Source: Prosthecobacter debontii (GTDB lineage Bacteria > Verrucomicrobiota > Verrucomicrobiia > Verrucomicrobiales > Verrucomicrobiaceae). From it: a stretch of 64,000 bases of DNA. The notes under the pieces are model-generated. The model did not search any database. It worked only from the letters and a program-made list of their open reading frames with translations, and was not told the DNA's origin. Shown one piece after another: positions 45,523 through 55,364 of the stretch (its first letter is position 1; each line of letters opens with the position of its first letter). The translations under genes were made by a program, and so were the position numbers. The stretch spans positions 47,604 to 111,603 of the forward strand of contig CAMAQH010000013.1 of the NCBI GenBank assembly GCA_945860295.1, given 5' to 3'.

Positions 45523-47829
45523 ATGATCCCCACGACCGAAACCACCCTACGCTTCACCGGTGATTACCCCGTCATCACGGTGTGGTTGGTCGCGTTTGGG
45601 CTGGCGGCGGCGATGTGGTTTTTGTATCGGCGTGAGTTGAAATTTGTCGGCAGTCGCTGGGCCTGGGTGCCTGCTGCGTTGAGGTCGCTGGCGGTGTTTC
45701 TTTTGGTGCTGGCTTTGTCAGGACCGATGATGCGGCGGGAGACGACGCAGCGCCAGCTCGGACGCGTGGTGCTGGCAGTGGACACTTCGGCAAGCATGAA
45801 GCTGGAGGATAAAGGCAGCGATGCGCGGCTGCTTCGTGCGGAGAAGATGCTGCTGTCAGGTGCGACTCCTCTGCTCAAAAAGCTCACCGAAACTCAGGAC
45901 GTGGAACTAGTGCTGCTGCGCGGTCAACTGACTCAGCATGTGTGGTGGAACCGGCAAAAAGGCAAGGACACGTCAGGCGACATGCCGACCACTTTTGAAG
46001 TGCAGGCAGATGCGCCGATCACGAATCTGGACAATGCCTTGCGTGACGCGCTCGGTCCCGTGACGCCGGGCACGGCGCTGGTGCTGCTCACAGATGGCCA
46101 GCACAATGGACCTGGATCGCCGGAAGAGTTTGCCACAACGATGAAGCAGGCAAACACGCCCATCTTCACTGTGGGCTTCGGCAGTGAAATTCCGCCACCG
46201 GATCTGAGCGTGCTGAATGTGATCACAGCGGAGTCCGTGTTCACGGAGGAGAACCTGCAAGGTCGTTTGCTAATTAGCGATTCCCTCCCCGCTGGCACAC
46301 CTGCCCTGATCAAGATCACCAGCTCGGGCAAGACGATGTGGGAGCAAAATTTTACCGGTGATGGCAAGGGCGAGCGACGCTTTGATTTTCACTTCCCGGT
46401 TAAGGAACTGCCTCTAGCTCCAGCGGCTGAACGCGACAAGACTTTGCGTCTGCTCAATGTCCAAGTCGCAGTTCAAGGTGAGCGCTCCAATCTAGAAAAG
46501 ACACGATCAAACAACAGCCGCGAGGTCGCGCTGCATTTGCTGTCGAAGAAACGAAAAGTGCTCATTCTTGATGGCCGCCCGCGCTGGGAGACGCGCTACA
46601 TTCACAACCACTTCGACCGTGATGAGCGCTGGGAAGCGAAGCTCGTTTTCGATGACTACGCAGATAAGATCGACAGCGGTTCGATTCAAAAACTCTTCCC
46701 ACTCACACGCGAGGAACTGCTAAGTTATGATCTCGTCCTAATCGGCGATGTATCCCCTTCCCGCTTCAAGGAGTTCCAGCTCGACTGGCTCGTGGAGTAT
46801 GTCGAAAAACGCGGCGGCGGACTGATACTCATCGACGGTCTGCATGGTCATCTCAAAGAGTGGGCCAAGGGCAAAACGGCATCTCTGATTCCAGTATCGT
46901 GGCCAGCTAGCAGTAATGCGCTCGCAAAGAACATCGTGTGGCGTCTCACGCCGGATGGTGAACGGCAGCAGGCTTTGCGTTTGAGTGACAGTCCGAGTGC
47001 AAATGCCACGCTGTGGCCGACTTTACCCGAGATGCGCTGGGCGGCGCAGGTGACCGCACAGCCTGGAGCGGTGACTTTGGCGACATTGGGAACCAGCGGC
47101 ACGCTGACGCCTACCGCAACGCTGCCAGCCGCTGTGTTTCGTCCGGTCGGTGCGGGTGCCGTACTTTATCTGGCCACGGATGATCTCTGGCGCTGGCGCT
47201 TTCAGGTCGGTGATCTTTATCATCAGCGCCTGTGGATGCAGCTCGCTGCCTGGGTCGCCGCGCCGCCCTTCCAGGCAGAGGACAAGAAGCTTTCCATTGG
47301 TTCCGACCGCATGCGCTACACACCGGGTGAGCAAAGCGAGATCCGAGTGCGCGTGCGCAATGCCGCTGGTGAACTCGTCAGCAATGCCGAGCCGCGCGCC
47401 TTTGTGCTGCTGGATGGCAAAGAGATCGCCACGCTGCAACTGGAGCCAGACCCCACGCACTTCGGCATCTACCGCACCCTCTCTCCGCCGCTGAAAGCCG
47501 GAGCCTATGAGATCGCCGTCGCCGATAGCCCCGCCGCCGCACGCAGCGACCTGCGTCTCTCCCTTCGCGTGGCCGATGCCGGCAACCCCGAGTGGGCTAC
47601 ACTGACGATGAACCGCCCGCTGCTTGAGGCGATGGCAAACACCTCTGGCGGTCGTTTCATGCGCGAAGAACAAGCTGCCACCGAGCTACCTGATCTACTG
47701 AAATCCATCGACCGCAAACAAGTCACCATTCAGGAAACAATCCTGTGGTCGAGCTGGTGGTGGTTCGGTGCCGTCATCGTGCTCATCAGTGTCGAGTGGC
47801 TACTGAGAAAGCGCTTTAAGCTAGTCTGA
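45523..47829 (+). CDS. Large vWA-domain membrane protein
   Basis: A 768-residue protein, fifth gene of the MoxR cluster. Two N-terminal hydrophobic segments (VITVWLVAFGLAAAMWFLYR; ALRSLAVFLLVLALSG) lead into a vWA domain with AVDTSASMKLEDKG (D-x-S-x-S) and VLLTDGQHNGPGSP. A glutamine-amidotransferase-like region follows (KVLILDGRPRWETRYIHNHF, EKRGGGLILIDGLHGHLKEW). A final membrane helix ends the chain (WSSWWWFGAVIVLISVEWLL). It is a larger relative of BatA/BatB. A role beside the MoxR ATPase is likely, but its target is unknown. Confidence 0.85.
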   Translation: MIPTTETTLRFTGDYPVITVWLVAFGLAAAMWFLYRRELKFVGSRWAWVPAALRSLAVFLLVLALSGPMMRRETTQRQLGRVVLAVDTSASMKLEDKGSDARLLRAEKMLLSGATPLLKKLTETQDVELVLLRGQLTQHVWWNRQKGKDTSGDMPTTFEVQADAPITNLDNALRDALGPVTPGTALVLLTDGQHNGPGSPEEFATTMKQANTPIFTVGFGSEIPPPDLSVLNVITAESVFTEENLQGRLLISDSLPAGTPALIKITSSGKTMWEQNFTGDGKGERRFDFHFPVKELPLAPAAERDKTLRLLNVQVAVQGERSNLEKTRSNNSREVALHLLSKKRKVLILDGRPRWETRYIHNHFDRDERWEAKLVFDDYADKIDSGSIQKLFPLTREELLSYDLVLIGDVSPSRFKEFQLDWLVEYVEKRGGGLILIDGLHGHLKEWAKGKTASLIPVSWPASSNALAKNIVWRLTPDGERQQALRLSDSPSANATLWPTLPEMRWAAQVTAQPGAVTLATLGTSGTLTPTATLPAAVFRPVGAGAVLYLATDDLWRWRFQVGDLYHQRLWMQLAAWVAAPPFQAEDKKLSIGSDRMRYTPGEQSEIRVRVRNAAGELVSNAEPRAFVLLDGKEIATLQLEPDPTHFGIYRTLSPPLKAGAYEIAVADSPAAARSDLRLSLRVADAGNPEWATLTMNRPLLEAMANTSGGRFMREEQAATELPDLLKSIDRKQVTIQETILWSSWWWFGAVIVLISVEWLLRKRFKLV

Positions 47830-47856
47830 GCCAAGCCCTAGCCGCAATTCCACACC

Positions 47857-48819
47857 ATGGCTGAATCATTTCGATCGTTCATGGCCCGCGCGTTGCACGA
47901 TCCGCAGCGTGGCTACTATGCGCGACGAGTTCAGGATATTGGTGCACGCGGTGATTTTTCCAATTCGGCCACGCTTTCACCACTGCTCGGCCAAGCCATC
48001 GCTTCGTGGATCAAAGAGGAAGCTCGGGAGATGCCTGAGATTCGTCACATCATCGAGATCGGCGCAGGGAATGGGATCCTTATGGAGACGGTGAAGAAGT
48101 CACTGGGCTGGTGGCAAAGGCGACGCTTCGAGTGGCACATCGTTGATACCTCCGCGAGCTTACGCACGCAGCAAAAGCAGCGCCTAGGCAAATCGGTTCG
48201 CTGGCATGATGACGTGCGCCAGGGATTGGATGCCTGTGATGGCAAGGCCTTCATCTATCACAATGAACTGCTCGATGCCTTTCCCGTAACGCTGGTTCAA
48301 TGGCACGCGGGTGCGTGGCACGAAGTCTTTGTCGAGTTCACGGAAGGTGCGGTTCGCGAGTCACTCCAACCCTTCACACCCGACGCTGATTTTTCTGCCA
48401 TCCAACAAACACCGAAGCATCAGCAGCAGCGCTATGAACTACACATTTCCGTGCGCGATTGGTTACGCAGTTGGGCTCCATCTTCGCAGCAGGGAGCGAT
48501 GCTCACCGTGGATTATGGCGACACATTCCCTACCCTCTATCACCGTCGTCCGCATGGAACCTTACGCGCTTATTTGCTGCATCAGCGGCTCGAAGGTCCG
48601 GCCATTTATCAAAACATAGGCAGGCAGGACATCACCGCTGACATCAATTTTACCGACTACCGTGCGTGGACTCAGTCACTGGGGTGGGTGGAGACATCGT
48701 ATGGTGCACAGGCTGATTTCATCACTTCACGACTCGGCAAATCTCAAAGCCAGATCATGGATTCCAATGGCGCTGGTGGCGCGTTCAAGATCGTCACTCA
48801 CCGCAAGCTGCGCAAATAG
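47857..48819 (+). CDS. SAM-dependent methyltransferase (MidA/NDUFAF7-like)
   Basis: A 320-residue protein of the COG1565/NDUFAF7 family. The N-terminal MARALHDPQRGYYARR and GDFSNSATLSPLLGQAIASW match the family opening. IIEIGAGNGILMETV is the SAM-binding loop, and FIYHNELLDAFPV and MLTVDYGDTFPTLY follow as motifs II and III. Mitochondrial relatives methylate an arginine of complex I, while the bacterial role is not settled. It is 28 bases after the vWA gene and may belong to that transcript. Its 3' end overlaps the convergent cytochrome-like gene by 22 bases. Confidence 0.85.
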   Translation: MAESFRSFMARALHDPQRGYYARRVQDIGARGDFSNSATLSPLLGQAIASWIKEEAREMPEIRHIIEIGAGNGILMETVKKSLGWWQRRRFEWHIVDTSASLRTQQKQRLGKSVRWHDDVRQGLDACDGKAFIYHNELLDAFPVTLVQWHAGAWHEVFVEFTEGAVRESLQPFTPDADFSAIQQTPKHQQQRYELHISVRDWLRSWAPSSQQGAMLTVDYGDTFPTLYHRRPHGTLRAYLLHQRLEGPAIYQNIGRQDITADINFTDYRAWTQSLGWVETSYGAQADFITSRLGKSQSQIMDSNGAGGAFKIVTHRKLRK

Positions 48820-51668
48820 GCCACGAGATCGAGCAGGTCTTTCTCAGGCATTGTTTGATCCAGTCCCATCGGCATGAGACTGGTGGGCAGAGTCGTGTCA
48901 CCAATGATCTGCGTGTGCGGCAACGTCTTCTCCTGCCCAGCAATGTCCACGACCAGCAATCCCTCAGCCGTGTGGCTCTTGATAACACCCATTGTCATCT
49001 GGCCATCACTGGTTTCGAGGATATGCGCCTCGTAGTCACGAGCCAGTGTGTTACTGGGAAAGAGCACGCTTTCCAGCAGATCACGCTCCGTGCGGATCGC
49101 GCCGATCTTACTGAGATCAGGACCGATGACGCGGCCCACTTCACCGATCTTGTGACAAGCCATGCAGGTGCCTTTACCAGCGACAAAAGCGGCCTGTCCC
49201 GCTTTCGCATCACCAGAAGCCACGGCCTTGTCTGCGAGCGGAGCCAACTGACGTTTCTTCGCCTCACTCGCCACATCAGCTTTCTCATACGCGGGATGAA
49301 TGATCGTCTCGAAGAGGTCCGGCGGCAGGTCGCTGAAGACCGTGCGGTAATGACTTTCCTGCTGACTGGCGATGACCGGATTCTTTGCGATCTCAGTCGC
49401 GATGGCGCGGCCAACATCGACCTCCTTCGATTTTCGCACGAGTGGCAGCAGCGTCTTCAACTCCACCGGTCCCAGTGTGGCAAACAGCGGCGCGATCTCG
49501 ATCAACTGCTCCTTCGCCAGCGGTGCTGCTGCGATCATGCCTGCCGCCTGAATCTTTGCAGCGGCAGATGAAGCAGGATCAGCAAGCACACCTTTGACCA
49601 TGACAAAGATATCGCCCGTGAGCTTCACATTCTTCGCCGCATCGAGAGCCTTCAAACGAATCGCCAGCGGTCGCTTGGCGTCCGCAGCCATCGATTGGAG
49701 CGAGGTGTCAAAATGCGTGGATTTGAGTTTCTTGATGGCGTCCAGCAACAACGAGAGATTGTCTTTTCCATTCTGCAGCGTCGCCTCCATAGCACTGTCC
49801 CATGCGTCATTCGACACACCGCCAGTCTGTCCAGCCAGAATGCTCAAAGCCGTCATGCGCACCTGCGCAGAACTGTGCTGAAGCATCGTGGTCACGAGCT
49901 TCTGCGTCTCAGGTTTCGCGATGAGCGCCGTGCAGAAATCTTGGAGAGCCTGAAGCTGCTGAATTGAGATGTTTTTACCATCCAACCACTTCGCCACTTT
50001 AGGCGTGATCCACTCGTCTGCATCAGCATGAGCGATAACAATTTTCAGCGCAACACGCGCCAGATCTTTATCAGCCGAGTCGAGATATTTCGCTGCGACT
50101 CCCATGCTGAGGTTCAGACTGGAGGTGTCGTCAGGAACAAAGCTAACGAGCATTCGACGCAGAGTCATTGGGTCAGCCTCCTGCTTGAGTTCCTGAAGAC
50201 TGACAGTGGCTGTCTGCTGAGCCAAATGAATCACGGCATGTTCCAACGATGGGTCGAGACTAGCGCGCATGAGCGCGTGCAACTGCTCGGCGATTTTCAT
50301 GTGATCGCTTTCAGCAACAGCAGCGTCAGGCAACTGCTGAGCCAGAACCTCTAGAGCGCGCCGCTGTGTCTGTGGGTCTGTTGATTTGAGATTTAAAATC
50401 TGAGATTTTAGCTCAGTCGTCGGCAGCGCAGCGGTTGAACTGTGGGCTGTGACGGGTACGCTTCGTTTGATACGATACACCGCACCGAGAATATCTGATT
50501 TTACCATTAGGCTGCTCGGACAGCCGATGCGGAACCAGCCGCCGGTGTCGATGAGCAGCAGCGATCCATCTTTTTCTTCCATGACATCAGTGAGGTGAAT
50601 GTCGGGATTGTGAAGTTTAAGGAACTCGTTCTCGGTGGCCTTATAGGTGGAGCCGTCAGGCGTGAGTTCCATGCGCACAAGGCGCTGGGTATTGAAGTGG
50701 GTGACCATTAATTTCTCAGTTCGAGCATCGCGCTTCGACGTTTTCCAAAAACAGCAGCCGCTCACGGCAACATGGCCAAAGTTATACATCACAGGCATGT
50801 GCTCCAGTGTGCGCGGTAGATGAGAGATGGCTTTGAGCTGATCGGCACGCTCATAGACTCCGCCGTAGAGCCAATGGATGAGGGTGTCTCCACGCGGCTG
50901 ATTGTAGTAGAGATTCTGCACGCCGATGATGTCGCCCTCGCGTGTGAAATCGACTTCAACAGGATTGTCACCACAACCGAGCGAGTGCCAGGCGACGTCG
51001 CTGCCATCAGGCTTGCAACTCCAGATGCCACAGGCTAGCGACTCATCGACAAGCGTGCCATCCTTCTGCGCGACCTTGTGACCTTTGCGACCGTGGCACC
51101 AGTAGAGGCGGCCATTCGGGTGCAAAAAAGGACCGTGGATGTCTGCCGCATTGCCGGTGTAATCAAAGCCAGTCACGATCTCCTCGCGCTTATCTGCAAC
51201 ACCATCATCGTTCGTATCAGTAAGCTTCCAAATCGATGGCGGTGAGCCGACATAGAGTGAGCCATTTAGCCAGCACGCGCCCTGCGGGAAAGTCATCTTG
51301 TCGGCAAACACGGTGCTCTTGTCGAAGCTTCCATCCTCGTCCATGTCTTCGAGCATGAGCACGCGGTTCGGCGGATTGGCATCAAGCTGCGCCTTATTCC
51401 AGTTCACGCCCACGGCATCGCCGACAAACAGACGACCACGATCATCGAGACAGCCCATGATCGGATGCTTGACGAGTGGAGCAGCAGCAGCAACACTCAG
51501 CTTATAACCTTCTGGCAAATCATACTTCGGCAGGGCCAGCGATGATTTCCCTGTGATCGTTACCGGACGTTTCCATGAATTAGGAATGACCGCCAACTTA
51601 TCAGGCGGCAGATCAGCAGCATGAGTAAACGAGCCGAGAGTGAGGGCGAATATTAGGTTCCTGTTCAT
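48798..51668 (-). CDS. PVC-type heme c-binding secreted protein with beta-propeller and HEAT-like region
   Basis: A 956-residue secreted protein with a short leader (MNRNLIFALTLGSFTHAADL). Residues about 40-400 form a membrane-bound-dehydrogenase-type beta-propeller (YKLSVAAAAPLVKHPIMGCL, NRVLMLEDMDEDGSFDKSTV, HNPDIHLTDVMEEKDGSLLL). Residues about 420-780 are helical and HEAT-repeat-like. The C-terminal domain holds one c-type heme site, GTCMACHKIGEVGRVIGPDL (CxxCH), and a final YLRSLR typical of PVC cytochromes. Such proteins are abundant in Planctomycetota and Verrucomicrobiota and are thought to oxidise sugars in the periplasm. I chose the ATG at 51668. A single heme and the partner dehydrogenase are the open points. 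Confidence 0.9.
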   Translation of the reverse strand: MNRNLIFALTLGSFTHAADLPPDKLAVIPNSWKRPVTITGKSSLALPKYDLPEGYKLSVAAAAPLVKHPIMGCLDDRGRLFVGDAVGVNWNKAQLDANPPNRVLMLEDMDEDGSFDKSTVFADKMTFPQGACWLNGSLYVGSPPSIWKLTDTNDDGVADKREEIVTGFDYTGNAADIHGPFLHPNGRLYWCHGRKGHKVAQKDGTLVDESLACGIWSCKPDGSDVAWHSLGCGDNPVEVDFTREGDIIGVQNLYYNQPRGDTLIHWLYGGVYERADQLKAISHLPRTLEHMPVMYNFGHVAVSGCCFWKTSKRDARTEKLMVTHFNTQRLVRMELTPDGSTYKATENEFLKLHNPDIHLTDVMEEKDGSLLLIDTGGWFRIGCPSSLMVKSDILGAVYRIKRSVPVTAHSSTAALPTTELKSQILNLKSTDPQTQRRALEVLAQQLPDAAVAESDHMKIAEQLHALMRASLDPSLEHAVIHLAQQTATVSLQELKQEADPMTLRRMLVSFVPDDTSSLNLSMGVAAKYLDSADKDLARVALKIVIAHADADEWITPKVAKWLDGKNISIQQLQALQDFCTALIAKPETQKLVTTMLQHSSAQVRMTALSILAGQTGGVSNDAWDSAMEATLQNGKDNLSLLLDAIKKLKSTHFDTSLQSMAADAKRPLAIRLKALDAAKNVKLTGDIFVMVKGVLADPASSAAAKIQAAGMIAAAPLAKEQLIEIAPLFATLGPVELKTLLPLVRKSKEVDVGRAIATEIAKNPVIASQQESHYRTVFSDLPPDLFETIIHPAYEKADVASEAKKRQLAPLADKAVASGDAKAGQAAFVAGKGTCMACHKIGEVGRVIGPDLSKIGAIRTERDLLESVLFPSNTLARDYEAHILETSDGQMTMGVIKSHTAEGLLVVDIAGQEKTLPHTQIIGDTTLPTSLMPMGLDQTMPEKDLLDLVAYLRSLR

Positions 51669-51700
51669 ACAAGGCACAGAGTACCCTCTGAACGGGAGGT

Positions 51701-53281
51701 TTATTGCACTTTGGGTGCAGGCACCGTTGCCGGAACTAATGTTGGAGCGGGCGTTGCTCCCGGCATTGAAGGCGCTGTCGCAGGAGCAGTGGGTGCTCCT
51801 GGTGTTGCAGATGCTCCCGGCACTACTGGCGGCATGGTCGCCCCTGGCAGCGCAGGTGCAACAACGACGGGAGGCACTTCAGGCTTCTTGAAGGGATCTT
51901 CCCAGCGGTGCAGCTCATGCCCGGCTCCGGGTGCGCCAATGTCCTTCAAATACGCGCTGCACTTCTGATGCCAGTGATCGAGATTGGGCGCGTTGTTTGG
52001 CTTCTCCGCTGTGCCAGGGAAGATGAGATAGGTGACTTTTAGATCGTTCTCTGGGCGGCGATACGGTGTGGCTTTGGGATTGATCGTTTTAGCCATGAAG
52101 AGAGACGCCTCACCCATCTTTAATGTTGGGCCATAGTCGCCACAAATAGCGGGATACATCTTGTCGCCATAAATAACGACGGCGTAATCCCCGATCTGCG
52201 GCGTGTGCTTGTTCAAGGCCGCATAACCACGAAACACGAGCGAGATCACAACGAAAGGATCTTTCTCAGCGATCAGACTGCTGCGCGCTTTCATCTCATT
52301 AATCTCGACGCCGAGTTGATTGGTGAGTGCCTTGAGTTCGCGGTTTTTTTCTGCGGATAATCCTTTGACGGCCAGTTGCTCTTTGGCCGCGTTCAAGCGC
52401 CCCGCCCACTTGGCAAGAAGTGGGTTAGGCGTCTTCGTTTTCTTTGCCCAGGCGTAGCTGGTGAAGGGCTGGTAGTAGTCCGACATGGAGATGTACTCAT
52501 CCACCGTTGCCATGCGGTCACCATCGGAACCATCAGCCACCACATCCATCTCAGATTGAACGAGCAGGGCTTTGCGCTTCGAGGTGGGATGCGTGAGTTC
52601 CAGGATCGTCTCGCAATCAAAAAAATTGTGCCGATCCAATATCTTGTTCAGGCGCGTGATGTCACGCTGGATGGAGGCCGTCTTGTTCTCGTAGAGTTTG
52701 TGGTAAAAGCCGGAAACCTTCGCCGTGTTGAGCATTGCGCCCAGGTCTGGCAGCAGTGAAGGCAGCGCGGGATTGATGCGCGACAGCTCGGGGATGGTTT
52801 GATTTGCTTTCGGCACGCGCACGCTGAGCTGGAACTCGGCCTTGTAGGCATCGGGATTCAGGCGCTCAAGGCTCGCGTAGGTGCCCTGCTCCGTTTCCAA
52901 TTTCGTCTTGATGGTGATGCCGTTGTAGAAGGTCGCAACGTCCGCTTCCTTGCGCGGGATGTAGCCCTCAGGCAGCGGCGGCGGTGGTGCGGGCACTTCT
53001 TTGATGACTTCCTTGATCACCTCTTTCGGTACTTCGACTCGTCTTTCAATCTCGCGCGTCACGAACTCTGTGCGACTGCGACCCGCACTGACAATCTCTT
53101 TAATCCCCTGCTTAATCTTACCAGCAAACGGTGTGAATGGGATCACCAGCAGTAGCGCAATGATCACCAGCACCAGCAGCCGGATCAGCGAACTGAAAAA
53201 GCCGCTTTTGTGCTGCGGTTCCCACTGTGAGGAACCACGGTTTTCTTTCAGTGGAGTAGTTTCAGGCGGAGGTGGCTTCAT
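51701..53281 (-). CDS. Membrane-anchored GH75 (chitosanase-like) protein
   Basis: A 526-residue protein. One membrane helix (FSSLIRLLVLVIIALLLVIP, residues 29-48) is followed by a charged EVPKEVIKEVIKEVPAPPPP linker. The GH75 core begins near residue 237 (KALLVQSEMDVVADGSDGDR). It resumes after a 90-residue Lys-rich insert with PFVVISLVFRGYAALNKHTP, then GDYAVVIYGDKMYPAICGDY and KMGEASLFMAKT. Fungal GH75 chitosanase uses an Asp and a Glu nine residues apart. Here Asp382 and Glu391 keep that spacing. The C-terminus is an Ala/Pro/Thr-rich tail with PGA repeats. It overlaps the upstream SDR stop by four bases. Confidence 0.65.
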   Translation of the reverse strand: MKPPPPETTPLKENRGSSQWEPQHKSGFFSSLIRLLVLVIIALLLVIPFTPFAGKIKQGIKEIVSAGRSRTEFVTREIERRVEVPKEVIKEVIKEVPAPPPPLPEGYIPRKEADVATFYNGITIKTKLETEQGTYASLERLNPDAYKAEFQLSVRVPKANQTIPELSRINPALPSLLPDLGAMLNTAKVSGFYHKLYENKTASIQRDITRLNKILDRHNFFDCETILELTHPTSKRKALLVQSEMDVVADGSDGDRMATVDEYISMSDYYQPFTSYAWAKKTKTPNPLLAKWAGRLNAAKEQLAVKGLSAEKNRELKALTNQLGVEINEMKARSSLIAEKDPFVVISLVFRGYAALNKHTPQIGDYAVVIYGDKMYPAICGDYGPTLKMGEASLFMAKTINPKATPYRRPENDLKVTYLIFPGTAEKPNNAPNLDHWHQKCSAYLKDIGAPGAGHELHRWEDPFKKPEVPPVVVAPALPGATMPPVVPGASATPGAPTAPATAPSMPGATPAPTLVPATVPAPKVQ

Positions 53282-54102
53282 GCGTAACGTAGTCTGCCTT
53301 TATTAAAGCGCCGCCGCAACACCCAGCGCAGCAAAGCAAGCGGTATCATGCGAAAGAGCGGGCCCGCAATGGAGACCCCCAGACCAGGAAAAACACAGAC
53401 CCTGCCAGCACGTAAACCAGCAAGTGCCTCAGCCACGACTTGTGCCGATGGAATGCGCAGCAAATCCTGGCCATTGCGATCCGTGTCAGACCCATCTTTA
53501 CGTCGAGCAGTCTTGCTGAAGTTCGTCGGTGTCGGTCCTGGACACACACAGGTCACATGGATCTGCTGCGGCTCCAACTCCACCGCCAGGGCCTCGCTAA
53601 AACTGGTGACGAATGACTTCGACGCAGCATACACCGCGAGTTCGGGCATCGGGATCATACTCGCCAGTGAGCTGATGTTGATGACCCCACTCGGTGCATT
53701 CGCTTGGAGTTGTGGATGCAGCGCATGAGTCAGCAACACCAGCGCGCTCACATTCACATCAATCTGCGCCTGCAAGCGCTCCTGAGTCGCACTGGCCAGC
53801 ATTCCGTAATCGCCCAGCCCGGCATTGTTGATCAGTAAATTCGGCTGGCAGGCAGACTGCCGCACCCAATCAGTCAGCATCGCACGCCCCGCTGCAGTGG
53901 AGAGATCTGCCGCCACGAGATGCACGTTTAAATTCAAGTGACGTGAAACCAGTTCTGCCTTCACCACTTCCAGCGCCTCCAATCGTCGAGCCACCAGGAC
54001 CATTGTGCGCGCTTTAGCGGCGAGTTGCCTGGCAAATTCAGCACCAAGTCCTGAGGACGCTCCTGTGATGATGGCAGTGCAGTCTTGGGTATTAAAATTC
54101 AT
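53278..54102 (-). CDS. Short-chain dehydrogenase/reductase
   Basis: A 274-residue NAD(P)-dependent oxidoreductase of the classical SDR type. ITGASSGLGAEFARQL is the cofactor-binding glycine motif, INNAGLGDYG the NNAG motif, INISSLASMI holds the catalytic Ser, and YAASK holds the Tyr and Lys. CVCPGPTPTNF follows. The start at 54102 (MNFNTQDCTAIITG) was chosen. The frame is open to 54246, but that part lies over the divergent cupin gene. It overlaps the GH75 gene downstream by four bases. The substrate is unknown; close relatives act on 3-oxoacyl or polyol groups. Confidence 0.9.
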   Translation of the reverse strand: MNFNTQDCTAIITGASSGLGAEFARQLAAKARTMVLVARRLEALEVVKAELVSRHLNLNVHLVAADLSTAAGRAMLTDWVRQSACQPNLLINNAGLGDYGMLASATQERLQAQIDVNVSALVLLTHALHPQLQANAPSGVINISSLASMIPMPELAVYAASKSFVTSFSEALAVELEPQQIHVTCVCPGPTPTNFSKTARRKDGSDTDRNGQDLLRIPSAQVVAEALAGLRAGRVCVFPGLGVSIAGPLFRMIPLALLRWVLRRRFNKGRLRYA

Positions 54103-54150
54103 GCGTGAGCTTGCCTTTCGGGGTGAGGTCGGGACGATGCAGACAGGCTC

Positions 54151-54504
54151 ATGACGATCAACCAGCTTTCCCAACAAACGCCCTTCACCACGAAAGACGG
54201 CAGCACCATCCGCAGCATCCTCGACAAGACGAATGCGCCCGCGCAAAACCAGTCACTTGCCGAGGCCACCGTGCCCATTGGCATACCCACCGAGCGGCAC
54301 TACCACAAACTCAGTGAGGAGTTTTACTTCATCCTCGAAGGCCACGGCACCATGGAGATCGACGGCGAAACACGCGAAGTATCTCCTGGCGACGCCATCC
54401 TCATCCCACCAGGCACTTGGCACCAAATCACGGCTTCACAGACGCTACGCTTCCTCTGCTGCTGCGCGCCGCCGTATTCGCACGAGGATACTCACTTCAC
54501 TTAA
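54151..54504 (+). CDS. Small cupin-domain protein
   Basis: A 117-residue single-domain cupin. Metal-binding motif one is RHYHKLSEEFYFILEG with two His and one Glu, and motif two is PGDAILIPPGTWHQI with the final His. Such proteins bind Fe, Mn or Zn and act as small isomerases, dioxygenases or sensors. It lies divergent from the SDR gene with a 48-base shared promoter region. The following 212 bases (54505-54716) show no gene. Confidence 0.87.
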   Translation: MTINQLSQQTPFTTKDGSTIRSILDKTNAPAQNQSLAEATVPIGIPTERHYHKLSEEFYFILEGHGTMEIDGETREVSPGDAILIPPGTWHQITASQTLRFLCCCAPPYSHEDTHFT

Positions 54505-54716
54505 TAACGCAGAAAACCGCGCCAACTTCGCTGCGCTTGATTGAGCTCAGAGCGGTGATCATGATCTCTGATATTTCGATGCCTGCGAAAGAATTGCTAT
54601 TACAAGTCATCGAGCGCGCCAGTAGCCCCATCACGTCGTGATTCATTGGGCTTAGTCTGCGAATTCCATTAGGGCTGCATCAGTTCACCTATTCACTTTT
54701 ACCCCATCCTCTCGCA

Positions 54717-55358
54717 TCAACGCCGAATGCGAAAGATAACTTGCTTCAGCCCTGAGTGCTCCTCTACGGCGCGCTCGATGGGGTGGCCGAGAAGGCGCTC
54801 AATGACGTCGCTTTCGATCTCGGTGAGCACGGTGTATTTCTCCAGGAGGTCAGCAAGAGGTTGGTGGTAGTCTACGAGCCGGAGATTGCCCGCCCCGCCG
54901 GTTTCGACCATGCACATGTGGCCGTCTGCGCTACGCAGGCGAGCTAGTATGAGGGCTTTGTTTTCGAGAGTCGTTTCTTTATCCAGCTTCAGTGCCCAGA
55001 GCTCAGCCTTTCCCTGAAACCAGGTGTGCAACAGTTTCTCTGGCGCGGTGAGACCGAAAATGCGCTCGGCATGAGCCAGCATCTCCAGCATCATGGCCGC
55101 AGTGACGGTGGGGAAGAGCGGATCAAGCTTGCCGGTTAGGCGATACAGCTTCTCAGGGCGACCATGCGGTAAGGCTCGGCGAAAGGTGTCAAGGTAGCCT
55201 TTCTTCTCTAGCTCTGTGCAATGCTGCTTCACGCCCATGTAACTCATCTTCATCAGTGCCGCCAACTCACGCACAGTCATGCCGGGCGAATGCTTCAAAT
55301 GGACGATGATGTCCACCACTGGGGTGTGAAAAAGGCTGCGGAGAATCTTCAGATCCAT
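54717..55358 (-). CDS. Winged-helix transcriptional regulator (SufR/ArsR-like layout)
   Basis: A 213-residue regulator with an N-terminal winged helix (HTPVVDIIVHLKHSPGMTVR, LAALMKMSYMGVKQHCTELE and the wing RRALPHGRPEKLYRLTG). The C-terminal half (LHTWFQGKAELWALKLDK on) is a ligand or dimerisation domain. The layout resembles DeoR/SufR-type iron-sulfur regulators, but I see no cluster of three cysteines, so an iron-sulfur cluster is not supported. It is followed by the N-formylglutamate amidohydrolase-like gene in divergent order of function. Its target genes are unknown. Confidence 0.75.
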   Translation of the reverse strand: MDLKILRSLFHTPVVDIIVHLKHSPGMTVRELAALMKMSYMGVKQHCTELEKKGYLDTFRRALPHGRPEKLYRLTGKLDPLFPTVTAAMMLEMLAHAERIFGLTAPEKLLHTWFQGKAELWALKLDKETTLENKALILARLRSADGHMCMVETGGAGNLRLVDYHQPLADLLEKYTVLTEIESDVIERLLGHPIERAVEEHSGLKQVIFRIRR

Positions 55359-55364
55359 GACTGC

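Noticed and set aside
54517..54641. Frame downstream of the cupin that might be a second small gene
   Set aside because: It has no start context or protein-like composition distinct from chance.
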